Below are positions 24,988 to 32,710 of a stretch of DNA of 34,985 nt, one piece after another. Origin of the DNA: Mycobacteriales bacterium (lineage in GTDB: Bacteria; Actinomycetota; Actinomycetes; JAFAQI01; DASSKL01); contig DASSKL010000077.1 of assembly GCA_035690485.1 (NCBI GenBank), positions 1 to 34,985 on the forward strand, written 5' to 3'. The position numbers and the translations under genes were made by a program. The notes below the pieces were generated by a model, which saw nothing but the letters and a program-made list of their open reading frames with translations, made no database searches and was not told where the DNA came from. The stretch's first letter is position 1, and each line of letters begins with the position of its first letter.

Positions 24988-26163
24988 GTGACGGATGTGA
25001 CTGCCGGTGCCACCAGGGCGGTCGACCATCCCCGGTCGATGCCGGCCGTCTGCGCGGGCGCGGCCGGCTGGGCCGCCGCGATCGGCGTCGCGCTCGCGCT
25101 GACGATCGCGCTGGTGGCCTGGGCCGCCGACCCGCGGTCGGGGGCCTCGGTCGCCGACGCCGCGCGCTACGCGCTGATGCTGTGGCTGGTCGCCCACCAC
25201 GTCGCCCTCTCGGTGCCGGACGGGACGCTCGGCCTGGCGCCGCTCGGGCTGATGGCGGTCCCGCTCGCCCTGCTCGCGCGGGCCGGCCGGGCCGTGGCGC
25301 GCGACACCGCGGTGGCGACACCCTCCGACGCGGCGCTCGCCGCGGCTGCGGTCGCGGCGCCCTACGCCCTGGTCGTCACCGTCGGCTGCAGCGTCGCGGC
25401 GACCCGCGACGTGACGCCGTTGCTACCGACGGGGCTGGTGGGCGGCGCGTTCGTCGGCTTCGTGGGCGCCGGCTTCGGCATCGTGCGTGAGGCCGGTCTT
25501 GCAGCGGCGCTGACCGGCCGGTTGCCCGACGGCGTACGCCGGTCGCTGCGTGCGGGTGGCGTCGCGACCGCCGGGCTTGCCTGCGCGGGGCTACTCCTGA
25601 CGCTGCTCGCGGTCGTCTGGCACGCGGGCCGGGTCGCCGACGTGCAGTCCGCCCTCGGCGCCGGGCTCGTCGGAGGCACGGCACTCGTGCTGCTGTGCCT
25701 GCTGCTGCTGCCCAACGCCGCGATCGCCGCGGTCGGCTACCTCGCCGGTCCCGGCTTCGCCGTCGGGTCGGCAACGACCCTGTCGCCGTTCGGCGTCCAT
25801 CTCGGCCGGGTGCCGGAGGTGCCGCTGCTCGGCGCGCTGCCCGAGTCGGTGCCTGCGCTCGCGCCGTTGCTGCTGCTCGTGCCCGTGGCGGCCGGCGGCA
25901 TCGCCGGTTGGCTGCTGGTCCGGCGCCGCGCCGACGGCGCCGTCCTGGCGGCCGCGATGGAAGGACTGGGAGCGGGCGCCGTGGCGGGGGTGGCGATGGC
26001 CCTGCTGGCCCTGCTGGCCGGCGGCCCCGCCGGCGGGCGCCTGATGGCGGCCGTCGGCGCCTCGTCGTGGCAGGCAGGGCTGGCGGTCGCCGGCGAGGTC
26101 GGTCTGCCCGCTGCCGCGGTCGCCGCGGCCGCGCTCTGGCTGCGCGCGTCGCGATCCGGGTGA
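24988..26163 (+). CDS. perM: DUF6350 / PerM-like polytopic membrane protein
   Basis: 391 residues from GTG 24988, which lies 7 nt after an extended -10 (TGC-GACAGT). GTG 24979 is also in frame but lacks an RBS. Around ten hydrophobic helices rich in Ala, Leu, Gly and Val (AAIGVALALTIALVAWA, LGLMAVPLALLARAG, LAAAAVAAPYALVVTVG, GLLLTLLAVVW, GGTALVLLCLLLLPNAAIAAVGYLAG, ALAPLLLLVPVAAGGIAGWLL, AGAVAGVAMALLALLAG). A non-helical patch GSATTLSPFGVHLGRVPEVPLLGALPE is the most motif-like segment. The gene sits between sucCD and purN-purH, as does M. tuberculosis perM (Rv0955), linked there to cell division and persistence. Molecular function unknown. Confidence 0.88.
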   Translation: MTDVTAGATRAVDHPRSMPAVCAGAAGWAAAIGVALALTIALVAWAADPRSGASVADAARYALMLWLVAHHVALSVPDGTLGLAPLGLMAVPLALLARAGRAVARDTAVATPSDAALAAAAVAAPYALVVTVGCSVAATRDVTPLLPTGLVGGAFVGFVGAGFGIVREAGLAAALTGRLPDGVRRSLRAGGVATAGLACAGLLLTLLAVVWHAGRVADVQSALGAGLVGGTALVLLCLLLLPNAAIAAVGYLAGPGFAVGSATTLSPFGVHLGRVPEVPLLGALPESVPALAPLLLLVPVAAGGIAGWLLVRRRADGAVLAAAMEGLGAGAVAGVAMALLALLAGGPAGGRLMAAVGASSWQAGLAVAGEVGLPAAAVAAAALWLRASRSG

Positions 26164-26243
26164 GCTCCTGCACCGGGCCGGTGCGCGGGTTCGCACCGGA
26201 ACCGGAGGGGTGACGCCGGCCGGGTTGGGCCCCCGGCCTTCGG

Positions 26244-26249
26244 TAGGGT
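26244..26249 (+). promoter_or_regulatory. Leaderless -10 element (TAGGGT) for purN-purH
   Basis: TAGGGT is exactly 6 nt before the purN GTG at 26256. No ribosome site is present. Confidence 0.6.
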
Positions 26250-26255
26250 CCTGTC

Positions 26256-26861
26256 GTGACCGCCCGGCTCGTGGTGCTCGTCTCGGGGTCGGGGACCAAC
26301 CTGCAGGCGCTGCTCGACGCCTGTGCGGACCCGGCCTACGGCGCCGCCGTCGTCGCCGTGGGCGCCGACCGCGAGGACATCGAGGGCCTGCGGCGGGCCG
26401 AGAAGGCCGACGTCCCGACGTTCGTCCTGCGGGTCAAGGACTTCACCGAGCGGGCCGACTGGGACCGCGCGCTCACCGATGCGGTCGCGGCCTACCGGCC
26501 CGATCTGGTGGTGCTCGCCGGGTTCATGAAGCTCGTCGGCCCGGCATTCCTGGAGCGTTTCGGCGGCCGCACGGTCAACACCCACCCGGCGCTGTCACCG
26601 ATGTTCCCCGGGATGCACGGACCCCGCGACGCGCTGGCCTACGGGGTGAAGGTGACGGGGTGCACGTTGTTCCTGGTCGATGCCGGCGTGGACACCGGCC
26701 CCATTGTCGCGCAGCGCTGGGTCGAGGTCGACGATGACGACGACGAGGCGACGCTGCACGAGCGGATCAAGCAGGTGGAGCGGGCGATGCTCGTGGACGC
26801 CGTCGGGCGGATGGCGCGCGGCGGCTGGACCGTGACCGACAGGAAGGTGCGGCTCGGATGA
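26256..26861 (+). CDS. purN: Phosphoribosylglycinamide formyltransferase PurN
   Basis: 201 residues, leaderless GTG. Transfers formyl from 10-formyl-THF to GAR in de novo purine synthesis. Motifs: [17 protein letters not shown] (phosphate-binding loop), [31 protein letters not shown] with the catalytic Asn and His (the family usually reads HPSLLPAFPG), and [14 protein letters not shown] with the catalytic Asp. The stop overlaps the purH start by 4 nt. Confidence 0.97.
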   Translation: MTARLVVLVSGSGTNLQALLDACADPAYGAAVVAVGADREDIEGLRRAEKADVPTFVLRVKDFTERADWDRALTDAVAAYRPDLVVLAGFMKLVGPAFLERFGGRTVNTHPALSPMFPGMHGPRDALAYGVKVTGCTLFLVDAGVDTGPIVAQRWVEVDDDDDEATLHERIKQVERAMLVDAVGRMARGGWTVTDRKVRLG

Positions 26862-28432
26862 GTGACCAGGGGCGGCGTCCGATCCGCCGCGCGTTGGTGA
26901 GCGTCTACGACAAGACCGGCCTGGAGGACCTCGGCCGCGCCCTTGCCGCGGCCGGCGTCGAGGTGGTGTCGACCGGCTCGACCGCTGCCCGGCTTCGCGA
27001 CGCCGGCGTGGCGGTGACCGCCGTCGACGAGCTCACCGGGTTTCCCGAGTGCCTCGAGGGACGGGTCAAGACCCTGCACCCGAAGGTGCACGCCGGGATC
27101 CTGGCCGACCTGCGCAAGACCGACCACGAGCGGCAGCTGGCCGACCTCGGCGTCGCGCCGTTCGAGCTCGTCGTCGTCAACCTCTACCCGTTCCGGGAGA
27201 CCGTCGCGAGCGGGGCTGCGCCCGACGACGTGGTCGAGCAGATCGACATCGGCGGGCCGACGATGGTGCGCGCCGCCGCGAAGAACCACCCGTCGGTCGC
27301 CGTCGTCGTCTCACCCGACCGCTACCCCGACGTCGTGTCGGCTCTCGCCGGCGGCGGCTTCACCCTCGAGCAGCGCACCCGCCTGGCCGCCGAGGCGTTC
27401 GCGCACACCGCGTCGTACGACGCCGCCGTGGCCTCCTGGTTCGCCGGCGTCGGCGCGCCCGACGAGACCGCCCGTGACACGGGGTTCCCCGACGTGCTGG
27501 CCGCCACCTGGTCGCGGGCCTCGGTGCTGCGCTACGGCGAGAACCCGCACCAGCGCGCGGCGCTCTACCTGACCGACGGTGGTGAGCCGGGCCTCGCGCA
27601 GGCCGTGCAGCTGCACGGCAAGGAGATGTCCTACAACAACTACGTCGACACCGACGCGGCCCGGCGCGCGGCCTACGACTTCGCCGACCCCTGCGTCGCG
27701 ATCATCAAGCACGCCAACCCCTGCGGCATCGCAGTCGGCTCCGACGTCGCCGATGCGCACCGCAAGGCGCACGCGTGCGACCCGGTCTCGGCGTTCGGCG
27801 GGGTCATCGCGGTCAACCGGCCCGTCAGCGTGGCGATGGCCGAGCAGGTCGCGGAGATCTTCACCGAGGTCGTCGTCGCTCCTGGCTACGACGAGGGCGC
27901 GGCCGAGATCCTGTCCAAGAAGCCGTCGATCCGGCTGCTCGTCTGCCCGCCGCCCGCCACCCGCGGCGGCATGGAGATCCGCCAGGTGACCGGCGGGCTG
28001 CTGCTGCAGGACCGCGACACGATCGAGGCCGACGGCGACGACCCCACCGCGTGGACGCTGCAGGCCGGTGACCCGGTGGACGAGGAGACGCTGGCCGACC
28101 TCGCGTTCGCCTGGCGGGCCTGCCGGTCGGTGAAGTCCAACGCGATCCTGCTGGCCGCCGGCGGCGCGACCGTCGGGGTGGGCATGGGCCAGGTCAACCG
28201 GGTCGACGCGGCTCGGCTCGCGGTGACGCGGGCGGGTGACCGGGCCCGCGGGTCGGTGGGCGCCAGCGACGCGTTCTTCCCGTTCCCCGACGGCTTCGAG
28301 GTGCTCGCCGAGGCGGGGGTCCGCGCGGTCGTCGAGCCGGGCGGTTCGGTTCGCGACGAGCTCGTCGTCGCGGCGGCCAAGGAGGCCGGCGTGGCGCTCT
28401 ACTTCACCGGTACCCGGCACTTCTTCCACTGA
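26858..28432 (+). CDS. purH: Bifunctional AICAR transformylase / IMP cyclohydrolase PurH
   Basis: 524 residues, full length, ATG overlapping the purN stop (ATGA). Performs the last two steps to IMP. The N-terminal cyclohydrolase domain (about 1-200) has [57 protein letters not shown]. The transformylase domain (about 205-524) has [43 protein letters not shown] with the catalytic Lys-His, [10 protein letters not shown] and the terminal TGTRHFFH. Its IMP product feeds guaB earlier in the window. Confidence 0.98.
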   Translation: MSDQGRRPIRRALVSVYDKTGLEDLGRALAAAGVEVVSTGSTAARLRDAGVAVTAVDELTGFPECLEGRVKTLHPKVHAGILADLRKTDHERQLADLGVAPFELVVVNLYPFRETVASGAAPDDVVEQIDIGGPTMVRAAAKNHPSVAVVVSPDRYPDVVSALAGGGFTLEQRTRLAAEAFAHTASYDAAVASWFAGVGAPDETARDTGFPDVLAATWSRASVLRYGENPHQRAALYLTDGGEPGLAQAVQLHGKEMSYNNYVDTDAARRAAYDFADPCVAIIKHANPCGIAVGSDVADAHRKAHACDPVSAFGGVIAVNRPVSVAMAEQVAEIFTEVVVAPGYDEGAAEILSKKPSIRLLVCPPPATRGGMEIRQVTGGLLLQDRDTIEADGDDPTAWTLQAGDPVDEETLADLAFAWRACRSVKSNAILLAAGGATVGVGMGQVNRVDAARLAVTRAGDRARGSVGASDAFFPFPDGFEVLAEAGVRAVVEPGGSVRDELVVAAAKEAGVALYFTGTRHFFH

Positions 28433-28451
28433 CGACCGGCGCGCCGTGCCC

Positions 28452-28460
28452 TGACAGAAT
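28452..28460 (+). promoter_or_regulatory. Leaderless extended -10 (TGA-CAGAAT) for folD
   Basis: TG, one base, then CAGAAT, ending 6 nt before the folD ATG. The first -10 base departs from T, compensated by the upstream TG. The same arrangement stands before trpS. Confidence 0.5.
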
Positions 28461-28466
28461 GGCGGC

Positions 28467-29324
28467 ATGAGCGCCCGCCTGCTGCCCGGTGGCCCCGTCG
28501 CCGAGGCCGTGTTCGCCGACCTCGCGCCGCGCATCGAGAAGCTGCGCGAGATCGGCCACCCGCCGGGCCTGGCCACCATCCTCGTCGGCGGTGACGAGCC
28601 GAGCGCCCGCTACGTCGCGATGAAGCAGGCGAAGGCGGTCGAGCTCGGTTTCAACCCCGGCCACCACGCGCACCTGCCTGCCGAGACGACGCAGGCCGAG
28701 CTGCACGCGACGATCCGCCGGTTCAACGAGGCCGGCGACGTCGACGCGATGCTCCTGCAGTACCCGATCCCCGGCCACCTCGACTACGAGCGAGCGCTCT
28801 ACGAGATGGATCCCGACAAGGACGCCGACGCCGCGCACCCCACCAACATGGGACGCCTCGCGCTCGACATGCCGGGGCCCAAGCCGTGCACACCGGCCGG
28901 CATCGAGGCGATCCTCGCGTTCTACGACATCCCGGTGGCAGGCGCGAACGTCTGCATCGTGGGCCGGGGCTTCACGATCGGGCGGCCCCTGTCGATCCTG
29001 CTGTCGCAGAAGCGGCCCACGGCCAACGCCGCCGTGACGCTCGTGCACACCGGCGTGGCGGACTGGGCCGACTACACGCGCCGCGCCGACGTCGTGATCG
29101 CGGCCGCCGGCGTCCCGGGCATGATCCGGCCGGAGCACATCCGGCCGGGCGCCACCGTCATCGGCGCGGGCGTGCGTTACGAGGGCAAGAAGCTGCTGCC
29201 CGACGTCGACGAGACCTGCGAGGACGTCGCCGGCGCCATCACGCCGCGCGTGGGCGGGGTGGGCCCGACGACGATCGCGATGCTGTTCCGCAACTGCGTC
29301 GAAGCGGCTGAACGTCGAGTCTGA
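28467..29324 (+). CDS. folD: Methylenetetrahydrofolate dehydrogenase/cyclohydrolase FolD
   Basis: 285 residues, leaderless ATG 34 nt after purH. Interconverts 5,10-methylene-THF and 10-formyl-THF, the donor used by purN and purH. YVAMKQAKAVELG carries the Tyr and Lys of the active site. The usual VQLPLP appears as LQYPIP. The DVDG-type loop reads DKDADAAHPTNMGRL, with Ala where Gly is normal (Streptomyces, from memory: DKDADGLHP). The nucleotide-binding loop is VGRGFTIGRP instead of VGRSxxVGxP, and the end is PRVGGVGPTTIAMLF. It is a divergent but apparently intact enzyme. Cytosolic dimer by family. Confidence 0.93.
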   Translation: MSARLLPGGPVAEAVFADLAPRIEKLREIGHPPGLATILVGGDEPSARYVAMKQAKAVELGFNPGHHAHLPAETTQAELHATIRRFNEAGDVDAMLLQYPIPGHLDYERALYEMDPDKDADAAHPTNMGRLALDMPGPKPCTPAGIEAILAFYDIPVAGANVCIVGRGFTIGRPLSILLSQKRPTANAAVTLVHTGVADWADYTRRADVVIAAAGVPGMIRPEHIRPGATVIGAGVRYEGKKLLPDVDETCEDVAGAITPRVGGVGPTTIAMLFRNCVEAAERRV

Positions 29325-29348
29325 TCGGGCCGGTCAGGGGCGGTACAA

Positions 29349-29966
29349 CTAGCCGGCTTGCCGGACTTGGTCCTCTGCGTCCGGTGGTTGCGGCCGTACG
29401 ACGCCGACGGCGATGACCTCGTTGGCCAACCGGCCGCGCCGGTTGCCGCCTTCCTGGATGCGGAACTTCTGGTAGAGCCGCAGCAGGTGCTGCTTGACGG
29501 CTGCCTCGGTGACGACGAGCTCCTGGGCGATGTCGCGAGCCGTGGCGGGAGCGACGAACGCCTCCTGCCGCAGTGCCGGGCGGCACAGTGCCTGGAGCAC
29601 CTCCATCTCCCGGCGGGTGATGTCGGGTGCGGCGACCCGGCCGATCTCGACGGTGTCCTCGCCGAGCGCGTCCTCCGACGGCAACCCGCCCACGCGCCCG
29701 CGGGCGGCGCCGAAGCTGATGACGTCGCCGTCGATCAGCACCCGGCGCCCGACCGACCGGCCGTTGACGCGGGTGCCGTTGGACGACAGGCCGAGGTCCG
29801 AGACGTAGCAGTGCGGACCCCGCCGCACGATCTCGGCGTGCAGCCGGGACACGCTCGGATCGCCGAGGCGGATGTCGACCCCGGGACCGCGACCGACTGT
29901 GGTGACCTCTGCGCGGAGCTCGAACACCTCCCCGGTGTCCTCCACCCGCAGGTACGGCGTCTGCAT
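29349..29966 (-). CDS. FHA domain-helix-turn-helix regulator
   Basis: 205 residues, ATG with GAGGAGG RBS. FHA domain about residues 20-85: TVGRGPGVDIRLGDPSVSRLHAEIVRRG, YVSDLGLSSNGTRVNGRSV (GR, SxxH and NGT phosphothreonine-binding residues all present). C-terminal HTH about 115-190: ITRREMEVLQALCRPALRQEAFVAPATARDIAQELVVTEAAVKQHLLRLYQKFRI, resembling the helical DNA-binding ends of LuxR/SARP-type proteins. It should recognise a phosphothreonine partner, presumably a substrate of a Ser/Thr kinase, and bind DNA, but neither partner is visible. Convergent with folD, and its start faces DUF3017. Confidence 0.87.
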   Translation of the reverse strand: MQTPYLRVEDTGEVFELRAEVTTVGRGPGVDIRLGDPSVSRLHAEIVRRGPHCYVSDLGLSSNGTRVNGRSVGRRVLIDGDVISFGAARGRVGGLPSEDALGEDTVEIGRVAAPDITRREMEVLQALCRPALRQEAFVAPATARDIAQELVVTEAAVKQHLLRLYQKFRIQEGGNRRGRLANEVIAVGVVRPQPPDAEDQVRQAG

Positions 29967-30072
29967 GAGCCTCCTCGGGGAGCGGTACTCCCGTGACGGA
30001 TCGGTGACGGTTACCTGCTCGTTACCCCTCGCTGCTCCGACCTCAACACCATCTCGTGCACCCGTTGCTCAC

Positions 30073-30078
30073 TACACT
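30073..30078 (+). promoter_or_regulatory. -10 element (TACACT) for DUF3017 gene
   Basis: TACACT is 9 nt before the ATG at 30088, giving a near-leaderless transcript. Confidence 0.5.
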
Positions 30079-30087
30079 CGGCCCGCC

Positions 30088-30372
30088 ATGACCCGACTTC
30101 ACGGGCGACGCCGGATCGACCCCCTGCTACCGGTGGCGCTCGGTGTCATCGGCGGTCTCGTGCTGACGTGGCTGCACCACCCACGCGTCGGCATGTACGC
30201 CATCGCCGCCGCGCTCGGCGCGGCGGCGTTGCTGCGGCTGCTGCTGGCGCCGGGCGACGCGGGCCTTCTCGTCGTACGTAGCCGGCTCGTCGACGTCGTC
30301 GCGCTCGGGATCCTCGGGGCGGCCGTCGCCGTCGTCGCGAGCGTCACGCCGTTCCCCCCGCCGGCGGGCTAG
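30088..30372 (+). CDS. DUF3017 small membrane protein
   Basis: 94 residues. Three hydrophobic helices (LLPVALGVIGGLVLTWL, VGMYAIAAALGAAALLRLLLA, LVDVVALGILGAAVAVVASV) with a basic N-terminus and the family-typical LLVVRSRLVDVV stretch. Actinobacterial, regularly next to folD, function unknown. Confidence 0.85.
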   Translation: MTRLHGRRRIDPLLPVALGVIGGLVLTWLHHPRVGMYAIAAALGAAALLRLLLAPGDAGLLVVRSRLVDVVALGILGAAVAVVASVTPFPPPAG

Positions 30373-30386
30373 CGCGGATCCTTGGG

Positions 30387-30549
30387 TAGCCTGCGAACAG
30401 GGTCCCGGCACGAGTAATAGCAGTCCGCGGCGACGGCAACCCCGCCGCCGCGCATGGCGCGCCGTCGCGTCGGGCACGGCAACAGGGTCCTGTCGGTCCC
30501 CTCACCAAGGGGCCGGGAGACGGCCCATCACGGCAGGAGACCGCACCTC
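30387..30549 (+). promoter_or_regulatory. icd promoter (TAGCCT) and structured leader of about 150 nt
   Basis: TAGCCT at 30387-30392 predicts a start near 30399. The leader holds AACAGGGTCC twice (30396-30405 and 30481-30490). It also has CCCCT-caccaa-GGGG-type pairing at 30498-30512 that competes with GGGCC / GGCCC (30510-30514 with 30522-30526), then GCAGGAGA as the RBS. I recognise no known riboswitch class. Confidence 0.45.
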
Positions 30550-31656
30550 ATGGCTGGATCCACCCACCGCGTGACCCTCATTCCCGGCGACGGCGTCGGT
30601 CCCGAGCTGACCGAGGCGACCCGCCGGGTGCTCGAGGCCGCGATCGCGACGGCCGGCGGCAGCTTCGACTGGGACGTCCACCACGCGGGCGTCGACATCA
30701 TGGAGGAGAAGGGCACCCCGCTGCCCGACGACGTGATCGCGTCGATCCGCGACACGAAGGTCGCCCTCAAGGGCCCGATCACCACGCCGATCGGCACCGG
30801 CTTCCGCTCGGTCAACGTCGCGCTGCGCTTCGAACTCGACCTCTACGCGTGCCTGCGGCCGTGCAAGACCTACCCCGGCGTGCGCACCCGGTTCGACGAC
30901 GTCAACGTCGTGATCGTCCGCGAGAACATGGAGGACCTCTACCGGGGCATCGAGTTCAAGGAAGGCACCCCGGAGTCGAAGAAGGTCATCGACTTCCTCA
31001 ACGGCGAGTTCGACAACAAGAAGATCAGCGCCGACTCCGGCATCTCGATCAAGCCGATCAGCCGCACCGGGTCGGAGCGCATCATTCGCTGGGCGTTCGA
31101 GTACGCCCGGGCCAACGGCCGCAAGCGCGTCCACTGCGTGACGAAGTCCAACATCATGAAGTTCACCGACGGGCTGTTCCTCGAGGTCTTCCGCGAGATC
31201 GCCAAGGACTACCCCGACATCGACCCGTGGGAGAACCTCGTCGACGCGACCTGCATGGGCCTCGTGCAGCGGCCGGAGGAGTGGGACGTCCTCGTGCTGC
31301 CCAACCTCTACGGCGACATCCTCTCCGACCTCACCGCCGGCATGGTCGGTGGTCTCGGCGTCGCTCCCGGCGCCAACATCGGCGACGAGATCGCGGTCTT
31401 CGAGGCCACCCACGGCTCCGCGCCGAAGTACAAGGGCCAGAACAAGGTCAACCCCACCGCCATGATCCTCTCCGGCATGCTCATGCTCCGTCACCTCGGC
31501 GAGGGCGCGGCCGCGGACCGGCTCGAGCAGGCGGTCGGCGCGGTGCTCGGCGAGGGCAAGAGCGTCACCTACGACATGAAGCCGACGCGTGACGACCCGA
31601 CGGCCGTCGGCACGTCGCAGTACGCCGACGCCATCATCGAGAAGCTGCAGAGCTAG
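30550..31656 (+). CDS. icd: Isocitrate dehydrogenase (short IDH/IMDH-family type)
   Basis: 368 residues from ATG 30550, with GCAGGAGA about 12 nt upstream. An in-frame extension to 30454 crosses the leader. Oxidative decarboxylation of isocitrate. Substrate loop SVNVALRFELDLYACLRPCK, ENMEDLYRGIEF, TKSNIMKFTDGLF, LVQRPEEWDVLVLPNLYGDILSDLTAGMVGGLGVAPGANIG. The cofactor loop reads HGSAPKYKGQNKVNP: its Lys-Tyr pair matches the NADP-selecting K344-Y345 of E. coli Icd, and VTYD keeps the Tyr, but the E. coli R395 position is Pro. NADP use is therefore likely, not certain. mdh follows after 15 nt. Confidence 0.93.
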   Translation: MAGSTHRVTLIPGDGVGPELTEATRRVLEAAIATAGGSFDWDVHHAGVDIMEEKGTPLPDDVIASIRDTKVALKGPITTPIGTGFRSVNVALRFELDLYACLRPCKTYPGVRTRFDDVNVVIVRENMEDLYRGIEFKEGTPESKKVIDFLNGEFDNKKISADSGISIKPISRTGSERIIRWAFEYARANGRKRVHCVTKSNIMKFTDGLFLEVFREIAKDYPDIDPWENLVDATCMGLVQRPEEWDVLVLPNLYGDILSDLTAGMVGGLGVAPGANIGDEIAVFEATHGSAPKYKGQNKVNPTAMILSGMLMLRHLGEGAAADRLEQAVGAVLGEGKSVTYDMKPTRDDPTAVGTSQYADAIIEKLQS

Positions 31657-31671
31657 GAGGATCCGGTTTCC

Positions 31672-32628
31672 ATGGCACGTTCGGGCAAGGTGACCGTCGT
31701 CGGGGCCGGGTTCTACGGCTCGACGACCGCGCAACGGTTGGCGGAGTACGACATCTTCGACGAGGTCGTTCTCAGCGACATCGTCGAGGGCAAGCCGGAG
31801 GGCTTGGCGCTCGACATCGCGCAGAGCCGGTCGATCGAGGGCTTCGAGACGAAGGTGCGCGGCGTCACGACCGGGCCCAACGGCGAGGGCTACGAGCAGA
31901 CTGCCGGGTCCGACATCGTCGTCATCACCGCCGGCCTGCCGCGCAAGCCGGGCATGAGCCGGATGGACCTCATCGAGACCAACGCCAAGATCGTGCGGGC
32001 GGTGACCGAGCAGGTCGTCAAGCACTCGCCCGATGCGGTGCTGGTCGTCGTCTCCAACCCGCTCGACGAGATGACAGCCCTCGCGGCCAACGTGTCGGGC
32101 TTCCCGAAGCACCGCGTCATCGGCCAGGCGGGGATGCTCGACACCGCGCGCTTCAAGCAGAAGGTCGCCGACCGCCTCGGCGTGGCGACCGCCGGCGTGG
32201 AGGCGATGACTCTCGGCAGCCACGGCGACACGATGGTGCCGGTGCCGTCGCTCGTCCGGGTCGACGGCAAGCCGATCCGCGATCTGCTCTCCGAGGCCGA
32301 GATCGACGACCTGGTGCAGCAGACCCGCGAGGGTGGCGCCGAGATCGTGGCCCTGCTCAAGACCGGCTCCGCCTACTACGCCCCGTCCGCCGCGGCGGCG
32401 CGCATGGTGCAGGCGGTGCACCAGGACAGCGGCGCCACCATGCCCGTCTGCACCTGGGTCGACGGTGCCTACGGCATCTCCGGCGTCTTCCTCGGCGTCC
32501 CCGCCCAGCTCGGGCGTGGCGGCGTGAAGAAGGTCGTCGAGCTCGACCTCGCCGACGACGAGCTCGCGGCCCTGCGCCAGGCCGCCGAGGCGGTGCGCAC
32601 GAAGCAGGCGGACGTCGCCAACCTCTGA
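31672..32628 (+). CDS. mdh: Malate dehydrogenase, LDH-like type
   Basis: 318 residues, ATG with AGGAGG RBS, operon with icd. NAD-dependent malate/oxaloacetate interconversion. The Rossmann motif reads VVGAGFYGSTTAQRL (usually GAGNVG), with Asp in VVLSDIVEG favouring NAD. RKPGMSRMDL has the substrate-specificity Arg of MDH, VVSNPLDEMT the conserved Asn, and GSHGDTMVP the catalytic His. It belongs to the lactate-dehydrogenase-like group, whereas Streptomyces and mycobacteria use the GAAGQIGY-type MDH. Confidence 0.94.
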   Translation: MARSGKVTVVGAGFYGSTTAQRLAEYDIFDEVVLSDIVEGKPEGLALDIAQSRSIEGFETKVRGVTTGPNGEGYEQTAGSDIVVITAGLPRKPGMSRMDLIETNAKIVRAVTEQVVKHSPDAVLVVVSNPLDEMTALAANVSGFPKHRVIGQAGMLDTARFKQKVADRLGVATAGVEAMTLGSHGDTMVPVPSLVRVDGKPIRDLLSEAEIDDLVQQTREGGAEIVALLKTGSAYYAPSAAAARMVQAVHQDSGATMPVCTWVDGAYGISGVFLGVPAQLGRGGVKKVVELDLADDELAALRQAAEAVRTKQADVANL

Positions 32629-32637
32629 CGTGATCCG

Positions 32638-32669
32638 GTCTGCGGTTCCTGCCACCATGGTGTGCAGAC
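32638..32669. promoter_or_regulatory. Nested dyad upstream of the CNNM-family gene
   Basis: GTCTGC (32638-32643) and GCAGAC (32664-32669) flank the 10-bp palindrome CACCATGGTG (32653-32662) in the 82-bp gap after mdh. It may be an operator or a weak mdh terminator. No good -10 is evident between it and the GTG at 32711. Confidence 0.35.
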
Positions 32670-32710
32670 ATGGACGACCCGTGCAGTAGTAGCGACGTGG
32701 GCGTGACCCG

